Shown here piece after piece: positions 1-9,268 of a DNA stretch of 64,000 bases (position 1 is its first letter; each line of letters starts with the position of its first letter). The stretch lies in IMG/VR virus record IMGVR_UViG_3300030118_001869, positions 1 through 64,000 of that record; one strand, 5' to 3'. The notes beneath the pieces were generated by a model. The model was not told the DNA's origin, made no database searches, and saw only the letters and a list, made by a program, of their open reading frames with translations. The stretch comes from a virus. The position numbers and the translations under genes are program-made.

Positions 1-1
1 T

Positions 2-1243
2 ACAACAACAGTCAATCAAACAAACTTAGATGTATCAGATAATATCATAGGTTTAAATAGAGGTGCTTCATCTAATGCAAATGACTCAGGTTTAATTATA
101 GAAAGAGGAAGCACAGGAGACAATGCAGCATTCTTATGGGATGAGACAGCTGATAAGTTTATATTTGGTACAACTACAGCTACACCAGCAAGCACTGGTA
201 ATGTAAGTTTCACAGCAGCAGCTTTTGGTGGTAAAGGTCTATGGACTACAACATCAGCTGTAACACATTGGGGACCTGGAGTAGATGGAACTGCTTATGG
301 TACTCTAACTTGGGACACTGGTTATGCAGCAGTTCATGCCAATGGTTCAAATGTACTAAGACTAGGTAGTGGTAGTGATACAGATGCTGTTATAATTGAT
401 GGCAGTGACATGAGTGTTGCAGGTAGTGCAACTTTTGGAGGAGGAATAACTGCAAGTGGAAATACCGAAATTACTGGTGATACTTCATCACCACATACTG
501 ATAATGCTTTTGTTGTCAAGAGAGGTAGCAATGGTGATGTTGTTTTAAGAGTTCAGAATAGCGGTGAGGTTGTAGTACAAAATAATTATTTTTATGCTGC
601 TGGTTCAGGAGTGTCAATGTATGTACAAAACACAGCAGTATTTAGAGGTTCTATTATGAATGACAGTGCTGATGCTCCTGTAAGAATCAATGATACTTTA
701 AAGGTTGATGATGATGCAAATATTCATGGAAATCTTTATTTACATAATGTAGATACTAATACAAGCTCTGAAACATCAGCATTATTTGTAAACGGATCTA
801 CAAAGGAAGTTGAAAAAAGAGAACTTGGTACAGGTGCTTTTGCAGATGTTGATACTACATATAACTTTAACATGAGTACACAGTTATCTGCAAATACATG
901 GACAGATACAGGTATTGATAGTAGTGATATGGTAACAGGCACATATATAATGCAGGCTGAAGTTTCTGATTATAGTCTTGGTGGTGGACATTACAGTGAA
1001 TTTTATTCTGCTACAATGAGTTTTTATGGATCAGGTACAAACCAAACAGGTGATTCTGCTGCTGATGAGATTCCTATTCATAGAGCAGGTCATGCACCTA
1101 ATAATGGTGATATACAGTTTAGAACACTTAGAGGATCCTCTGCTAATTTAAAACTTCAAGTAAAACATAATTTAAGTTATAGTGCTGCACCAGATCAAAC
1201 TACAGGTAAAACATTTAAGTTTAAATTTAGAAAAATGATATAA
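2..1243 (+). CDS. Tail fibre protein, C-terminal part (5' end outside window)
   Basis: The reading frame is open from the first bases of the window to the stop at 1243, so the gene is cut by the window edge; the ATG at 410 is internal. The first part reads LNRGASSNANDSGLIIERG followed by GDNAAFLWDETADKF and FGTTTATPAST, a repeat style I know from fibres of marine cyanophages and pelagic phages. The last ~130 residues (from about STQLSANTWTDTG) are a Gly/Ser/Tyr-rich domain ending in KFKFRKMI, likely the receptor-binding tip. Inferred role: host recognition at the virion surface. The next fibre gene begins 2 bases after the stop, so the two are co-transcribed. Confident on fibre, unsure whether side fibre or central fibre. 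Confidence 0.8.
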   Translation, partial: TTTVNQTNLDVSDNIIGLNRGASSNANDSGLIIERGSTGDNAAFLWDETADKFIFGTTTATPASTGNVSFTAAAFGGKGLWTTTSAVTHWGPGVDGTAYGTLTWDTGYAAVHANGSNVLRLGSGSDTDAVIIDGSDMSVAGSATFGGGITASGNTEITGDTSSPHTDNAFVVKRGSNGDVVLRVQNSGEVVVQNNYFYAAGSGVSMYVQNTAVFRGSIMNDSADAPVRINDTLKVDDDANIHGNLYLHNVDTNTSSETSALFVNGSTKEVEKRELGTGAFADVDTTYNFNMSTQLSANTWTDTGIDSSDMVTGTYIMQAEVSDYSLGGGHYSEFYSATMSFYGSGTNQTGDSAADEIPIHRAGHAPNNGDIQFRTLRGSSANLKLQVKHNLSYSAAPDQTTGKTFKFKFRKMI

Positions 1244-1245
1244 TT

Positions 1246-4158
1246 ATGGCTATAAGATTTGATCAAATACAATTATCTGATGATGGAAATCATTTACGTC
1301 CTACCATAGACGGTGATAACGGATATCTAACTATTAGAACTACTGGTGGTAAATTACAAATTGGACCAGGCAATAGTACCTTTTCACATTTCTATACGGA
1401 TAGAGGTTCTTATTATTTTAATACTGCAACTGTTAATTTTGATGGTAATATACAAGGATATGGTGGTGATGAAACCATATCAAATTTTTATTCAATAACA
1501 ACAGGCATATTTTACGATAAAGATAATACTAACTATTTTGTAGATCCTAATAGTGTAAGTTATATGAATAGGTTACTACTAGAAAATGCTAGAATTAGTT
1601 CAAATGAGGAATGGCCTGTTGGACACTATACAGGTGGTAAAGAAATATGGTCACTTGATCCAACTTGGACAGATGACCAAATTCAACAATACTTTGGTAG
1701 TTCTAACGTGGAGTGGTTAGAAGATTCAAATGCTCCTGGTGGTTGGGCTATAAAAATTACTGGAGCTGTAAATGTTGGTGGATTATATGACTCTGGTTTT
1801 CCATATATACCAATAGAAGAAGATGCTATATACTATATGGAATGTTATATCAGAGGTTCTGATTCTTCCACACAAGTTAGACACTATATGGGTAGTCAAG
1901 ATTTTACGGAATCATTTGGAGCACCATCATCAGGATCAGGTAACCCAGGAAGTTTTGGATATTGGGTAATGTCTAACACAGCAACAAATGGTAGTAGTTA
2001 TGCAAAAGTTCATGGTATAATTAGAGGGCATCATGATAACACAACAGGACGTTTTGAGACAGGTGCAAAATATTGGACACCTCAAGCACTATTTAATTAT
2101 TCACATCAAGCTGGAACTAGAGCTTGTGTAATATCTGGATGGAAAGTAATTAAAATATCATCACAAGAATATTTTGCAGATGGAACTTCTTCTGTTCCAA
2201 GTATATCATTTGCAGAAGATAAAGATGTTGGTCTGTATAGACCAGGTAGTAATCAATTAGGTTTTGTTGTTGGCGGTGGTCAAAGATTGAGTATGAGTAC
2301 TACAAATGCATCTTTTTCTGTTAATGTAATGCCGTCAGCAGAAAATTCTTATAATATTGGTAGTTCATCTTTAAGATGGGAAGACTTATATGTAGATGAT
2401 GGGTATATTAGAGATGTCTATGTAGATAACTATGTACGTCACAATGGAGATCCAGATACTTATTTTGGGTTTAATGGACAAGATCAATGGAAATTACACT
2501 TAGGTGGTGGTGATAGACTTATAGTAACTACTAGTCAATTTGAAAGTAACTTAGGCATAAAAGCACCTGTTTATTATGATAATAATACAGCTTATTATGC
2601 AGATTTAGGTAGTAGTTCTATAGCATTAAATATAAATGGTATTATAGATCAAAACTTTGAACAATCTAACTTAAACACGGCATGGACAACACCAGGTAAT
2701 AGTTTTGCTGAAGGATTTATAGTTGGTAGATACCAATCAACTGCAAGTAATGTACCTAGTAATAATGATAATGCTAACTGGTTTATGAATATATATTCAC
2801 ATTCTACAGGAGGTACAGCATCATACGGTATACAGTTAGCTGGATCAAATGCAAATAGTGGAGAAAATGCTTTATCATTAAGAAACGTAAGTAATGGTAG
2901 CTTTGGGTCTTGGAGAAAAGTATATCACGAAGGACACAAACCAACTTATGCAGAGCTTGGTAGTATGGCTTATAGCAACCTTACAGGTACACCTACAATA
3001 CCTTCAAGTTCTTCTTTTGTGGATCTGTCATCAAATCAAACTGTAGGTGGAAATAAACTATTTACAGGAAATACTACTTTCCGTAAAGGTGCAAGTGATC
3101 AAAACAATACTTCTGATACAGGATCTATACCTAGTACAACTGGTGCAGAAATGCTTAGACTTGAAGGTGGATATACAAATGGTCAATATACACATGAAAT
3201 TGCTAAAATAGATAGAGGAGGTAACTTACCTTTATATATAAGAGAGTCAAAAAGTAGTGCAAATAGTTTTACAAACCTAGTAAGATTTGGTAACCATAGT
3301 AACTCTCAAAAAGAGTTTCAGGTATTTGGTGATGCCCAAGCAACTAGTTACTATTCAACCGGATCTATAACAGGAACAATCTTTTATGATACAGATAACA
3401 GTGGTAGATATGTAGATCCAGGTAGTACTGGTGACTCAACTTATCTTAGAGGTTATATAAGAAGTACTAAATACAAAAGATTTGCAAACACGTTTGATTC
3501 TGAACTTCCATCAGCAATGCCTATGATTGGTGGTAGTGATTCTTCAATAGGTAGAGGATATGCTACAGTTGGATTTGACACAAACGGTAGATTAGCAATT
3601 TATGAAAGAGTATATACTATCAAAATATCTGGTAGCGGTTGGTTAAATAGAAATACTAACCCAATACCTATATTCCCACCAAGCGGTAACCATTTTGTGG
3701 TTGTAGAAGATTTTGTTGTCTATATAGATTATGAAACAAGAACAGGAATTAGCACTAGTGGTATTGCTAGACTTAATGATACAAATGCATATACAGTTGG
3801 CTTTTATGAAAATGCACAATCTGGAAATAGTCCTGGTAGTGGGCAATTTTACACACTAGGTGTGATGCCTCAGCAGTTTGTTAGAAATGCTACAACAGAT
3901 CAAGGTTACTATAGAGATGTACCGGTTCATCAATCAAAATTACTACCTAATAGAGGATTATTTTTAAGAACAGCTAGAGATTGTACTAGTACAAGTAACG
4001 CTCCAGGTGGTACACATTACGTACAAATTAAATACAGAATTATAAATACTTCTTCAGAAATGGAAAGTGATGTTGATTATAATGTTAATTATGCAGGTAC
4101 AACCAGTAATAGAACAGCTCCTCTACATGATGTAGATGGTAGCTTTATATCTTATTAA
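1246..4158 (+). CDS. Tail fibre / receptor-binding protein, 970 aa
   Basis: A long repetitive beta-rich protein. Three copies of a motif of the form (I/V)(F/Y)YD-x-(D)-N-(T/S)-x-x-Y-x-D occur at about residues 88-102, 443-457 and 712-726, a spacer motif I associate with phage tail fibres. Around residues 500-570 there is a stretch ending GSWRKVYHEGHKPTYAELG that resembles the pyocin-knob domain of R-pyocin and phage fibres. Residues ~320-345 (GLYRPGSNQLGFVVGGGQRL) match common fibre repeats. No signal peptide. The start is ATG in an ATTATGGCT context, 2 bases after the upstream fibre stop. Role: adsorption to host surface glycan or protein; the actual ligand cannot be told from sequence. Confidence 0.82.
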   Translation: MAIRFDQIQLSDDGNHLRPTIDGDNGYLTIRTTGGKLQIGPGNSTFSHFYTDRGSYYFNTATVNFDGNIQGYGGDETISNFYSITTGIFYDKDNTNYFVDPNSVSYMNRLLLENARISSNEEWPVGHYTGGKEIWSLDPTWTDDQIQQYFGSSNVEWLEDSNAPGGWAIKITGAVNVGGLYDSGFPYIPIEEDAIYYMECYIRGSDSSTQVRHYMGSQDFTESFGAPSSGSGNPGSFGYWVMSNTATNGSSYAKVHGIIRGHHDNTTGRFETGAKYWTPQALFNYSHQAGTRACVISGWKVIKISSQEYFADGTSSVPSISFAEDKDVGLYRPGSNQLGFVVGGGQRLSMSTTNASFSVNVMPSAENSYNIGSSSLRWEDLYVDDGYIRDVYVDNYVRHNGDPDTYFGFNGQDQWKLHLGGGDRLIVTTSQFESNLGIKAPVYYDNNTAYYADLGSSSIALNINGIIDQNFEQSNLNTAWTTPGNSFAEGFIVGRYQSTASNVPSNNDNANWFMNIYSHSTGGTASYGIQLAGSNANSGENALSLRNVSNGSFGSWRKVYHEGHKPTYAELGSMAYSNLTGTPTIPSSSSFVDLSSNQTVGGNKLFTGNTTFRKGASDQNNTSDTGSIPSTTGAEMLRLEGGYTNGQYTHEIAKIDRGGNLPLYIRESKSSANSFTNLVRFGNHSNSQKEFQVFGDAQATSYYSTGSITGTIFYDTDNSGRYVDPGSTGDSTYLRGYIRSTKYKRFANTFDSELPSAMPMIGGSDSSIGRGYATVGFDTNGRLAIYERVYTIKISGSGWLNRNTNPIPIFPPSGNHFVVVEDFVVYIDYETRTGISTSGIARLNDTNAYTVGFYENAQSGNSPGSGQFYTLGVMPQQFVRNATTDQGYYRDVPVHQSKLLPNRGLFLRTARDCTSTSNAPGGTHYVQIKYRIINTSSEMESDVDYNVNYAGTTSNRTAPLHDVDGSFISY

Positions 4159-4159
4159 G

Positions 4160-4190
4160 TTTATTTTATAATTTATTTTTTGTATATTTA
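4160..4190 (+). promoter_or_regulatory. Putative promoter, TTTGTATATT element
   Basis: TTTGTATATTTA lies at 4179-4190 in the short AT-rich gap after the fibre gene, about 40 bases before the next ATG. A TTT at 4160 lies where other copies have TTG. It is one of five copies of TTTGTATATT found at gene-block starts in this window. Confidence 0.45.
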
Positions 4191-4223
4191 ATTATATATT
4201 AGTTAAACTTAAAAAAAAATATT

Positions 4224-4583
4224 ATGGCTATATCATATGAATGGAAGATCACGGCTTTGAAAAAAGCACCTTCACTAGACGGATTGTCAGATGTGATTAC
4301 ACACGTTAATTTTGAATACAAAGGCTCAGATGATTCTACTGATCCAGCAACAGAAGGAGTATTTTATGGTGCATGTCCTGTAGGACCAGCAGACAAAGAT
4401 AATTTTGTAGCTCTTGCTGACCTTAAAGAATCTGATGTTATTGAGTGGGCAAAAGCAAACCACCCTGTAGAACACATGCAAGATGTAATTCAAAAAGCAA
4501 TAGAAGAAAAATTGACACCTAAAAATGTTGAAGTAGAGGCTCTGCCTTGGGTAGAGGAAGAAGAAGAGTCCTCAGAAGAATAA
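4224..4583 (+). CDS. Small acidic fibre-associated protein (DUF7936-like), 119 aa
   Basis: The protein begins MAISYEWKITALKKAPSLDG and continues with an alternating beta-like pattern (DVITHVNFEYKG, EGVFYGACPVG), then FVALADLKESDVIEWAKAN and a Glu-rich tail. I have seen this layout (W-x-I-x-x-L, then a 'DVIxWxK' helix) in short proteins next to fibre genes of marine phages; I think it is the family called DUF7936, but this is from memory. It probably acts as a fibre-tip cap or fibre-assembly factor. It sits between the fibres and the coiled-coil gene and has its own promoter-like element upstream. Confidence 0.5.
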   Translation: MAISYEWKITALKKAPSLDGLSDVITHVNFEYKGSDDSTDPATEGVFYGACPVGPADKDNFVALADLKESDVIEWAKANHPVEHMQDVIQKAIEEKLTPKNVEVEALPWVEEEEESSEE

Positions 4584-4634
4584 TTTGTGAAATAAAAAAA
4601 TATCTAGTATATTTGAAAAATTAAATTTAATATT

Positions 4635-4928
4635 ATGGCAGAAGAAAAACCAATTGTAGAAACTGTACCTGTAACTGAAGAAACTAAAAAAGTATCTGAG
4701 GCAGAATTAAAAGAGATTCAGACTTTGAATCAAACAATGCAACAGATAACTATGGCTATAGGACAAACTTTTATATCAAGCTATAGAATGCTCAAAGACT
4801 TTGAGGGTGAGCAAACCAAACTAAATGATCTATCTAAGAAATTAGAAGACATCTATGGTAAGGTTAACATCAATATCAATGATGGTACTGTTACCCCTAT
4901 AAAAGAAGAAGAGCAACCTAAAGATTAA
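4635..4928 (+). CDS. Small coiled-coil protein, 97 aa
   Basis: Unrecognised. Residues ~20-78 form a predicted amphipathic helix (VSEAELKEIQTLNQTMQQI, then KLNDLSKKLEDIYGKV) typical of a coiled coil; both ends are charged and flexible. No membrane segment or signal peptide. It is preceded by an AT-rich leader with GTATATTTG at 4606-4614, a weak variant of the promoter-like element. The position between fibre and Cys-rich structural genes suggests a virion or assembly-chaperone role (inference). Confidence 0.6.
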   Translation: MAEEKPIVETVPVTEETKKVSEAELKEIQTLNQTMQQITMAIGQTFISSYRMLKDFEGEQTKLNDLSKKLEDIYGKVNININDGTVTPIKEEEQPKD

Positions 4929-4971
4929 GTATACATAGATATTTTAAAAAACTATAATAAATCAAATTGCT

Positions 4972-5003
4972 TGTTTGATTTAGCAAAGTTTTGTATATTA
5001 TAC
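4972..5003 (+). promoter_or_regulatory. Putative promoter, TTG-N15-TTTGTATATTA
   Basis: TTG at 4972 is followed 18 bases later by TTTGTATATTA (4990-5000), ending about 40 bases before the ATG at 5043. It matches the copies at 19518, 51905 and (reverse strand) 48886. The layout resembles a -33/extended -10 promoter. Confidence 0.5.
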
Positions 5004-5042
5004 ATATACATGTGATATAGTATACTGAAAAAAAAGATATCT

Positions 5043-7283
5043 ATGATTCCAACTAGTTCAAGCTCAGATTCAAACGGATGTAATAATATATCCTCTAACT
5101 GCGTTATTTGGCAAGGTCCAGACATTTCTTGTATTAACTTATGTAATGGTGATACAGTAAGTGACGTAGTAGCAGCATTAGCAGAAAAATTATGTGAACT
5201 TACTGCAGGTATAAGCAATGAGCCTGATCTTACAGGATTTGATTTAAAATGTGCTTTACCTTCAGGAGCAACTCCAACTACATTAGTAGAAAACTTACAA
5301 GCTATTATAACATATATATGTAGTCTACCTACAGATACAGGTACTCCATATACAGAACCTAATATAAATTTATGTGACGCATTACAGTATTCAGATGCTA
5401 ATGGTAATGTAGTAACATCACTACCATTAAGTCAATATGCAGAATTAGTTGGTGGCAAAGTATGTAATATAATTGCTACTATTACTACTATTCAAACTCA
5501 ATTATCATCTATAGATAGTAGAGTAACAGTACTAGAAAGCTTTTTTCCATTACCAACAGCTACTGAAGTACAGATTATACCTAAGTGTGTAACATCTACA
5601 GTTGGTCAACTAACTGATTTATCTATTGTTGTAGCAGCACTAGAAACTGCTTTTTGTGATTTACAAACGGCAACAGGTACTCCTACTATCATAGGTAATG
5701 CTGTTTCACAACAGGCTATTACAAATAATAATAATTTACTTAGTCAACCATCTCAAACCTATTCTGCACAAACAGGGTGGAAACCATCACCTGTTAATAT
5801 GGCTAACTCTTTACAAAATGCATGGATAGTAATTAAAGATCTTTATGATGCTGTAGCAACAATACAAACAAATTGTTGTCCTGGGGCTTGTGAAGATTTG
5901 AATTTCCAATTTTCTATTACACAACAGCTAGGACCAAACGGTATAGCTACTGCTTTAGTTCTTGATTTTTCAGGATCTACAATACCAGCAGGATTTGCAG
6001 ATACAGGAGGTAGTACAGTAATAACAGTTAATGATCAAGATTCAACAACAAACCCAGTAACAACAAGCTCCAACATAACTAGTGATATACAAAATGGTGC
6101 TAATGTAACTATTAATGTGACAAGTTTAAGTGCAGCACAGACTCTAACAGTTAGTATTCCTTCATCCTTTACTAATGCTACTAGTGGTGCAGTTTGTGAG
6201 CAAGTTGTAACACAAACAAGTAAAGGCAGTTTGCCTTGTCCATCAGATACTGCAGCAAGTAGTATTACATCATCAGGCTTTACTGTATCATTTACTAATG
6301 GATTAGGTTCAAGTGCAAGCTATCAAATTAAATTATATGAGATAGTAGGTGGTGTAACTCAGACGGCTGTAGCAGCTGACTCAGGTAACATAACTAGTCC
6401 AGGATCAACTGTTTCACATGCTTTTACAGGACTTACTGCAAATCAAAATTATGCTATTAGAGTATTTGTAACATTCCAAGGTGAAACAAAAGAATGTACT
6501 GATGTAGTTGGAAAAACAGAAGATGCAGCTCCACCGTGTAATGAAGGTATAGATATTGCATTCTTATTTGACTATACAAGTAGTATGCAGAGTTTTATCA
6601 GTACAGCTCAAACTAGTGTAGCAGGTATTATTAGTGATATAAAAACAGCATCAGGACATCCTACATATACATATAGATTGGCTTTAGCAACATTTGATGA
6701 ATATGTAGGTACAGGAACTGGTAATACTGGTCAAGCTTCAAATTATTCTACTAACTCAGAATATACAGGCTTACCTGCTGCACAAAAAGAAATTAATGTT
6801 AATACTGTAGCTAACAGAACGCAATATTATACATGTTGGGAAGATTTTGCTGATAATAATGAAACAGAATTTACTACTCAATTAAACAAATTAGCAAGCA
6901 GTTCTGGAGTACCAATTGGTAGCGGAGCAAGTTTTCCAGAACCTGGTGGAGAACTATTAAGTAGAGTTATTAATACTGGTTTTTGTGGAAACTTTAGACC
7001 TAGTGTAGCTAAAATTATGGTTATTATAACAGATGATAAACCAGGAGGAGATGATGATACTGCTAATGTTACTGATATTAACTTCTTCAATCAACTATCT
7101 CAACAATGTCAAAATGCAGGTATTAAAGTAATTGTATTAGGTTCTGGTGTAGATAAAAGTATTTCTAATGGTGGAGTTAATGTATTCCCATACAGAGATC
7201 TAGCTACACAAACAGGTGGTGCATACAACAATACATTTAATGCAGCTAATATAACAGCTGCTATAACTAACGCATGTGGATAA
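5043..7283 (+). CDS. Virion surface protein with N-terminal Cys-rich anchor, FN3 and von Willebrand A domain, 746 aa
   Basis: The N-terminus has CVIWQGPDISCINLCNGD followed by a helix ending in LAEKLCEL (residues ~20-56). I associate this with head- or tail-fibre proteins of crAss-like phages, and a related segment occurs in the next gene. Residues ~400-495 look like a fibronectin type III domain (SGFTVSFTNG ... FTGLTANQNYAIRVFV). From ~residue 500 there is a von Willebrand A domain with MIDAS residues D510-x-T512-x-S514 in FLFDYTSSM and a later IMVIITDDKPGGDDD strand. MIDAS domains bind ligands through a divalent metal, so adhesion to the host surface is likely (inference). It is followed 17 bases later by a small gene of the same style. 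Confidence 0.75.
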   Translation: MIPTSSSSDSNGCNNISSNCVIWQGPDISCINLCNGDTVSDVVAALAEKLCELTAGISNEPDLTGFDLKCALPSGATPTTLVENLQAIITYICSLPTDTGTPYTEPNINLCDALQYSDANGNVVTSLPLSQYAELVGGKVCNIIATITTIQTQLSSIDSRVTVLESFFPLPTATEVQIIPKCVTSTVGQLTDLSIVVAALETAFCDLQTATGTPTIIGNAVSQQAITNNNNLLSQPSQTYSAQTGWKPSPVNMANSLQNAWIVIKDLYDAVATIQTNCCPGACEDLNFQFSITQQLGPNGIATALVLDFSGSTIPAGFADTGGSTVITVNDQDSTTNPVTTSSNITSDIQNGANVTINVTSLSAAQTLTVSIPSSFTNATSGAVCEQVVTQTSKGSLPCPSDTAASSITSSGFTVSFTNGLGSSASYQIKLYEIVGGVTQTAVAADSGNITSPGSTVSHAFTGLTANQNYAIRVFVTFQGETKECTDVVGKTEDAAPPCNEGIDIAFLFDYTSSMQSFISTAQTSVAGIISDIKTASGHPTYTYRLALATFDEYVGTGTGNTGQASNYSTNSEYTGLPAAQKEINVNTVANRTQYYTCWEDFADNNETEFTTQLNKLASSSGVPIGSGASFPEPGGELLSRVINTGFCGNFRPSVAKIMVIITDDKPGGDDDTANVTDINFFNQLSQQCQNAGIKVIVLGSGVDKSISNGGVNVFPYRDLATQTGGAYNNTFNAANITAAITNACG

Positions 7284-7300
7284 AATAAAAATTAAAAACT

Positions 7301-7867
7301 ATGGCAAACTGTTCAAATTGTAATGATAATGTAAATAGATGCGGATGCGGAGATAAGGCTAAGTCTAATCCTTGCACATACACAAACTGTAGTGTAGGTA
7401 ATGAAAGATGTCATGAAGTCCAAGATGCTGCATGTGTTACATACGGTGGTCACAGCTTTACTATAGGTGATACAAATGCATTACTTGCTGTTGATCAAGG
7501 AGAAAGACTTGATTCTATAATACAGAAGTTTGCTAATATGATTACTAATGGGTTAGGTGCTTGTAATAGTGATGATGTAAATCACAATCCATTTAATGTA
7601 TATTTATCAGGAATTACAAAAGACGAAGTCACAGTTGTATGGAATGGTATATCAAATACAAGTAGTGGTACTAATGTATACTTTGATACACAAAGCTCAT
7701 CATCAGGATGGACATTAGTAAATGCTAGTCCAATACCTCTTACAACATTTACACAAAAGATAACAGGACTAGCTGCAAATACAGCATACAAAGTAAAAGT
7801 TGAAACTTCTTCAGCACCTTCAGGATGTAAGGTTATGGAAGTTTTATTTAAGACTCTTGCTTCATAA
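7301..7867 (+). CDS. Cys-rich N-terminus plus FN3-like structural protein, 188 aa
   Basis: The first 50 residues hold about ten cysteines (CSNCNDNVNRCGCG and further Cys), which could bind metal. A segment CVTYGGHSF...GERLDSIIQKFANMI follows and resembles the anchor segment of the upstream 746-residue protein, suggesting that both attach to the same site on the virion. Residues ~100-188 form an FN3-like beta sandwich (ITKDEVTVVWNGIS ... ITGLAANTAYKVKVE). There is no signal peptide. It is the last gene before a strong terminator. Probable role: virion decoration or fibre base (inference). Confidence 0.65.
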   Translation: MANCSNCNDNVNRCGCGDKAKSNPCTYTNCSVGNERCHEVQDAACVTYGGHSFTIGDTNALLAVDQGERLDSIIQKFANMITNGLGACNSDDVNHNPFNVYLSGITKDEVTVVWNGISNTSSGTNVYFDTQSSSSGWTLVNASPIPLTTFTQKITGLAANTAYKVKVETSSAPSGCKVMEVLFKTLAS

Positions 7868-7915
7868 AAATACAACATTGTGATGGTTTGTTGGTTTTCT
7901 ATTACAAACGTTGGA

Positions 7916-7947
7916 GGGGCCGCATACAAGCGGCCTCTTTTGTTTTC
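7916..7947 (+). terminator. Rho-independent terminator
   Basis: Stem 7916-7923 (GGGGCCGC) pairs with 7930-7937 (GCGGCCTC; one G-U pair) around the six-base loop ATACAA. It is followed by TTTTGTTTT. It lies between the stop at 7867 and the next ATG at 7986, and is one of the few GC-rich spots in the window. Confidence 0.85.
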
Positions 7948-7985
7948 TGAAATATTTTACATATATTTAACAAATTTAAAACAAC

Positions 7986-9212
7986 ATGTCTTACTTAAAA
8001 AATAAAATAAAAGAGACATTAAAATGGAAAAAGAATCCAAAATATGTCTCAGAGAAGTTAGGAATACCATTAAAAAAATACAAAGAACTCAAAAAAGAAA
8101 TACTTACTGAAAGAAAGAGAATAAAGAAGAAGGCAAAGTTTTTTGAAACAGCAGAAAAAAGCTCTCAACTTGTTGAGTCAATAGATTTAGAAAAAGGTGA
8201 GGGTAAAATATCAGGTACATTTAACTATGAACCTAAAACTCCAGAAGAGATTATTGAGCTACTGAAGATAGACACTAAGAAGTGGAAGCTGTCTCAGTAT
8301 TGGAATAAACAGATGGGTGATCACTGGAGGGTATCTGCTCTTGTAACCAAACTTAAAACACAAGAAGAAGATCTACTTGCAGATATTTTAAATAACTGGA
8401 AGCCAAAAAAATTCAAAGTTCCAAAGTCTAATCTACCTAAGTTAAAGAAAGATAAAGAAAAAGTTTGTGGCATCTTATCTTTACAAGATATACATTTTGG
8501 TAAAGAAGGTAATGAAACTATAGATAAAGACTTTGAAGATACTATGATAAATCTTTTATCTAGAGCAACTGCTAGTCACTACATAGAGAACTTATACTTT
8601 ATTGTTGGAGGAGATCTTTTGAATATGGATACGTTCTGGGGTCAGACTACTAAAGGAACGCACGTAGATAACTGTATAACAGCTACTAAGGCATATGAGC
8701 AAGCTTTTGATGCAATGCACTGGGCTATTAATTATTGTAAAGCTTTTTGTAAGACTCTTACTGTAGTTTATATTCCAGGTAATCATGATAGATTATCTTC
8801 ATTTCATTTAGCACATGCTTTAGGTAAATCTATTGAGTCAAAAGATATAGTGTGGGATCTAGACTATTTAGAAAGAAAAGTTCATGTATGGCATAACAAC
8901 TTTAATGCTTTTGAACATGGAGATAAATATTCTAAGAATACACCTTTGATCTATGCATCTGAATACCCAAGTGAATGGGGTGATACTAAAAACAGAACCT
9001 TATTTACAGGTCATTATCATCAGGAAAGGAAAGTAGAATATATAACAACTGCTGAGACAAGTGGGTTTGTACATAAGACATTACCAAGCCTTTGTAGATC
9101 AGATTATTGGCATTATTCTAAAAAGTTTACTGGCAACAGAAGATCCGGTAAAATAGAACTTCAGCATCCTGTTATGGGAAATATATGTGAATTAACTTAT
9201 CAAGCAATGTAA
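7986..9212 (+). CDS. Metallophosphoesterase with N-terminal HTH-like region, 408 aa
   Basis: The calcineurin-like metallophosphoesterase motifs are all visible: D168-x-H170 (SLQDIHFG), G-G-D210, G265-N-H-D268 and G342-H-Y-H345, with H311-G-D between. The family hydrolyses phosphodiesters or phosphomonoesters using two metals; SbcD/Mre11 nucleases are the best known DNA-acting relatives. The first ~160 residues are basic and include a predicted helix-turn-helix-like stretch (KNPKYVSEKLGIPLKKYKELK), which could touch nucleic acid. It lies alone between two terminators among virion genes. Whether it is a DNA nuclease, an RNA-processing enzyme or packaged in the virion cannot be told from the sequence. 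Confidence 0.85.
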   Translation: MSYLKNKIKETLKWKKNPKYVSEKLGIPLKKYKELKKEILTERKRIKKKAKFFETAEKSSQLVESIDLEKGEGKISGTFNYEPKTPEEIIELLKIDTKKWKLSQYWNKQMGDHWRVSALVTKLKTQEEDLLADILNNWKPKKFKVPKSNLPKLKKDKEKVCGILSLQDIHFGKEGNETIDKDFEDTMINLLSRATASHYIENLYFIVGGDLLNMDTFWGQTTKGTHVDNCITATKAYEQAFDAMHWAINYCKAFCKTLTVVYIPGNHDRLSSFHLAHALGKSIESKDIVWDLDYLERKVHVWHNNFNAFEHGDKYSKNTPLIYASEYPSEWGDTKNRTLFTGHYHQERKVEYITTAETSGFVHKTLPSLCRSDYWHYSKKFTGNRRSGKIELQHPVMGNICELTYQAM

Positions 9213-9216
9213 AGAG

Positions 9217-9250
9217 CACCTCTGAAACTTTTTTTAGTGGTGTTTTTTTT
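9217..9250 (+). terminator. Probable Rho-independent terminator
   Basis: CACCTCT (9217-9223) can pair imperfectly with AGTGGTG, followed by a run of eight T (9243-9250). The stem is weak (one mismatch, long T-rich loop). The T run merges into TTTGTAAATTA (9248-9258), a one-base variant of the promoter-like element, just before the ATG at 9269. Confidence 0.5.
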
Positions 9251-9268
9251 GTAAATTATAATTGTACT

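Noticed and set aside
7582-7929. 115-residue minus-strand frame covering a terminator
   Set aside because: It runs through the FN3-like gene and the terminator hairpin; no neighbours on that strand.
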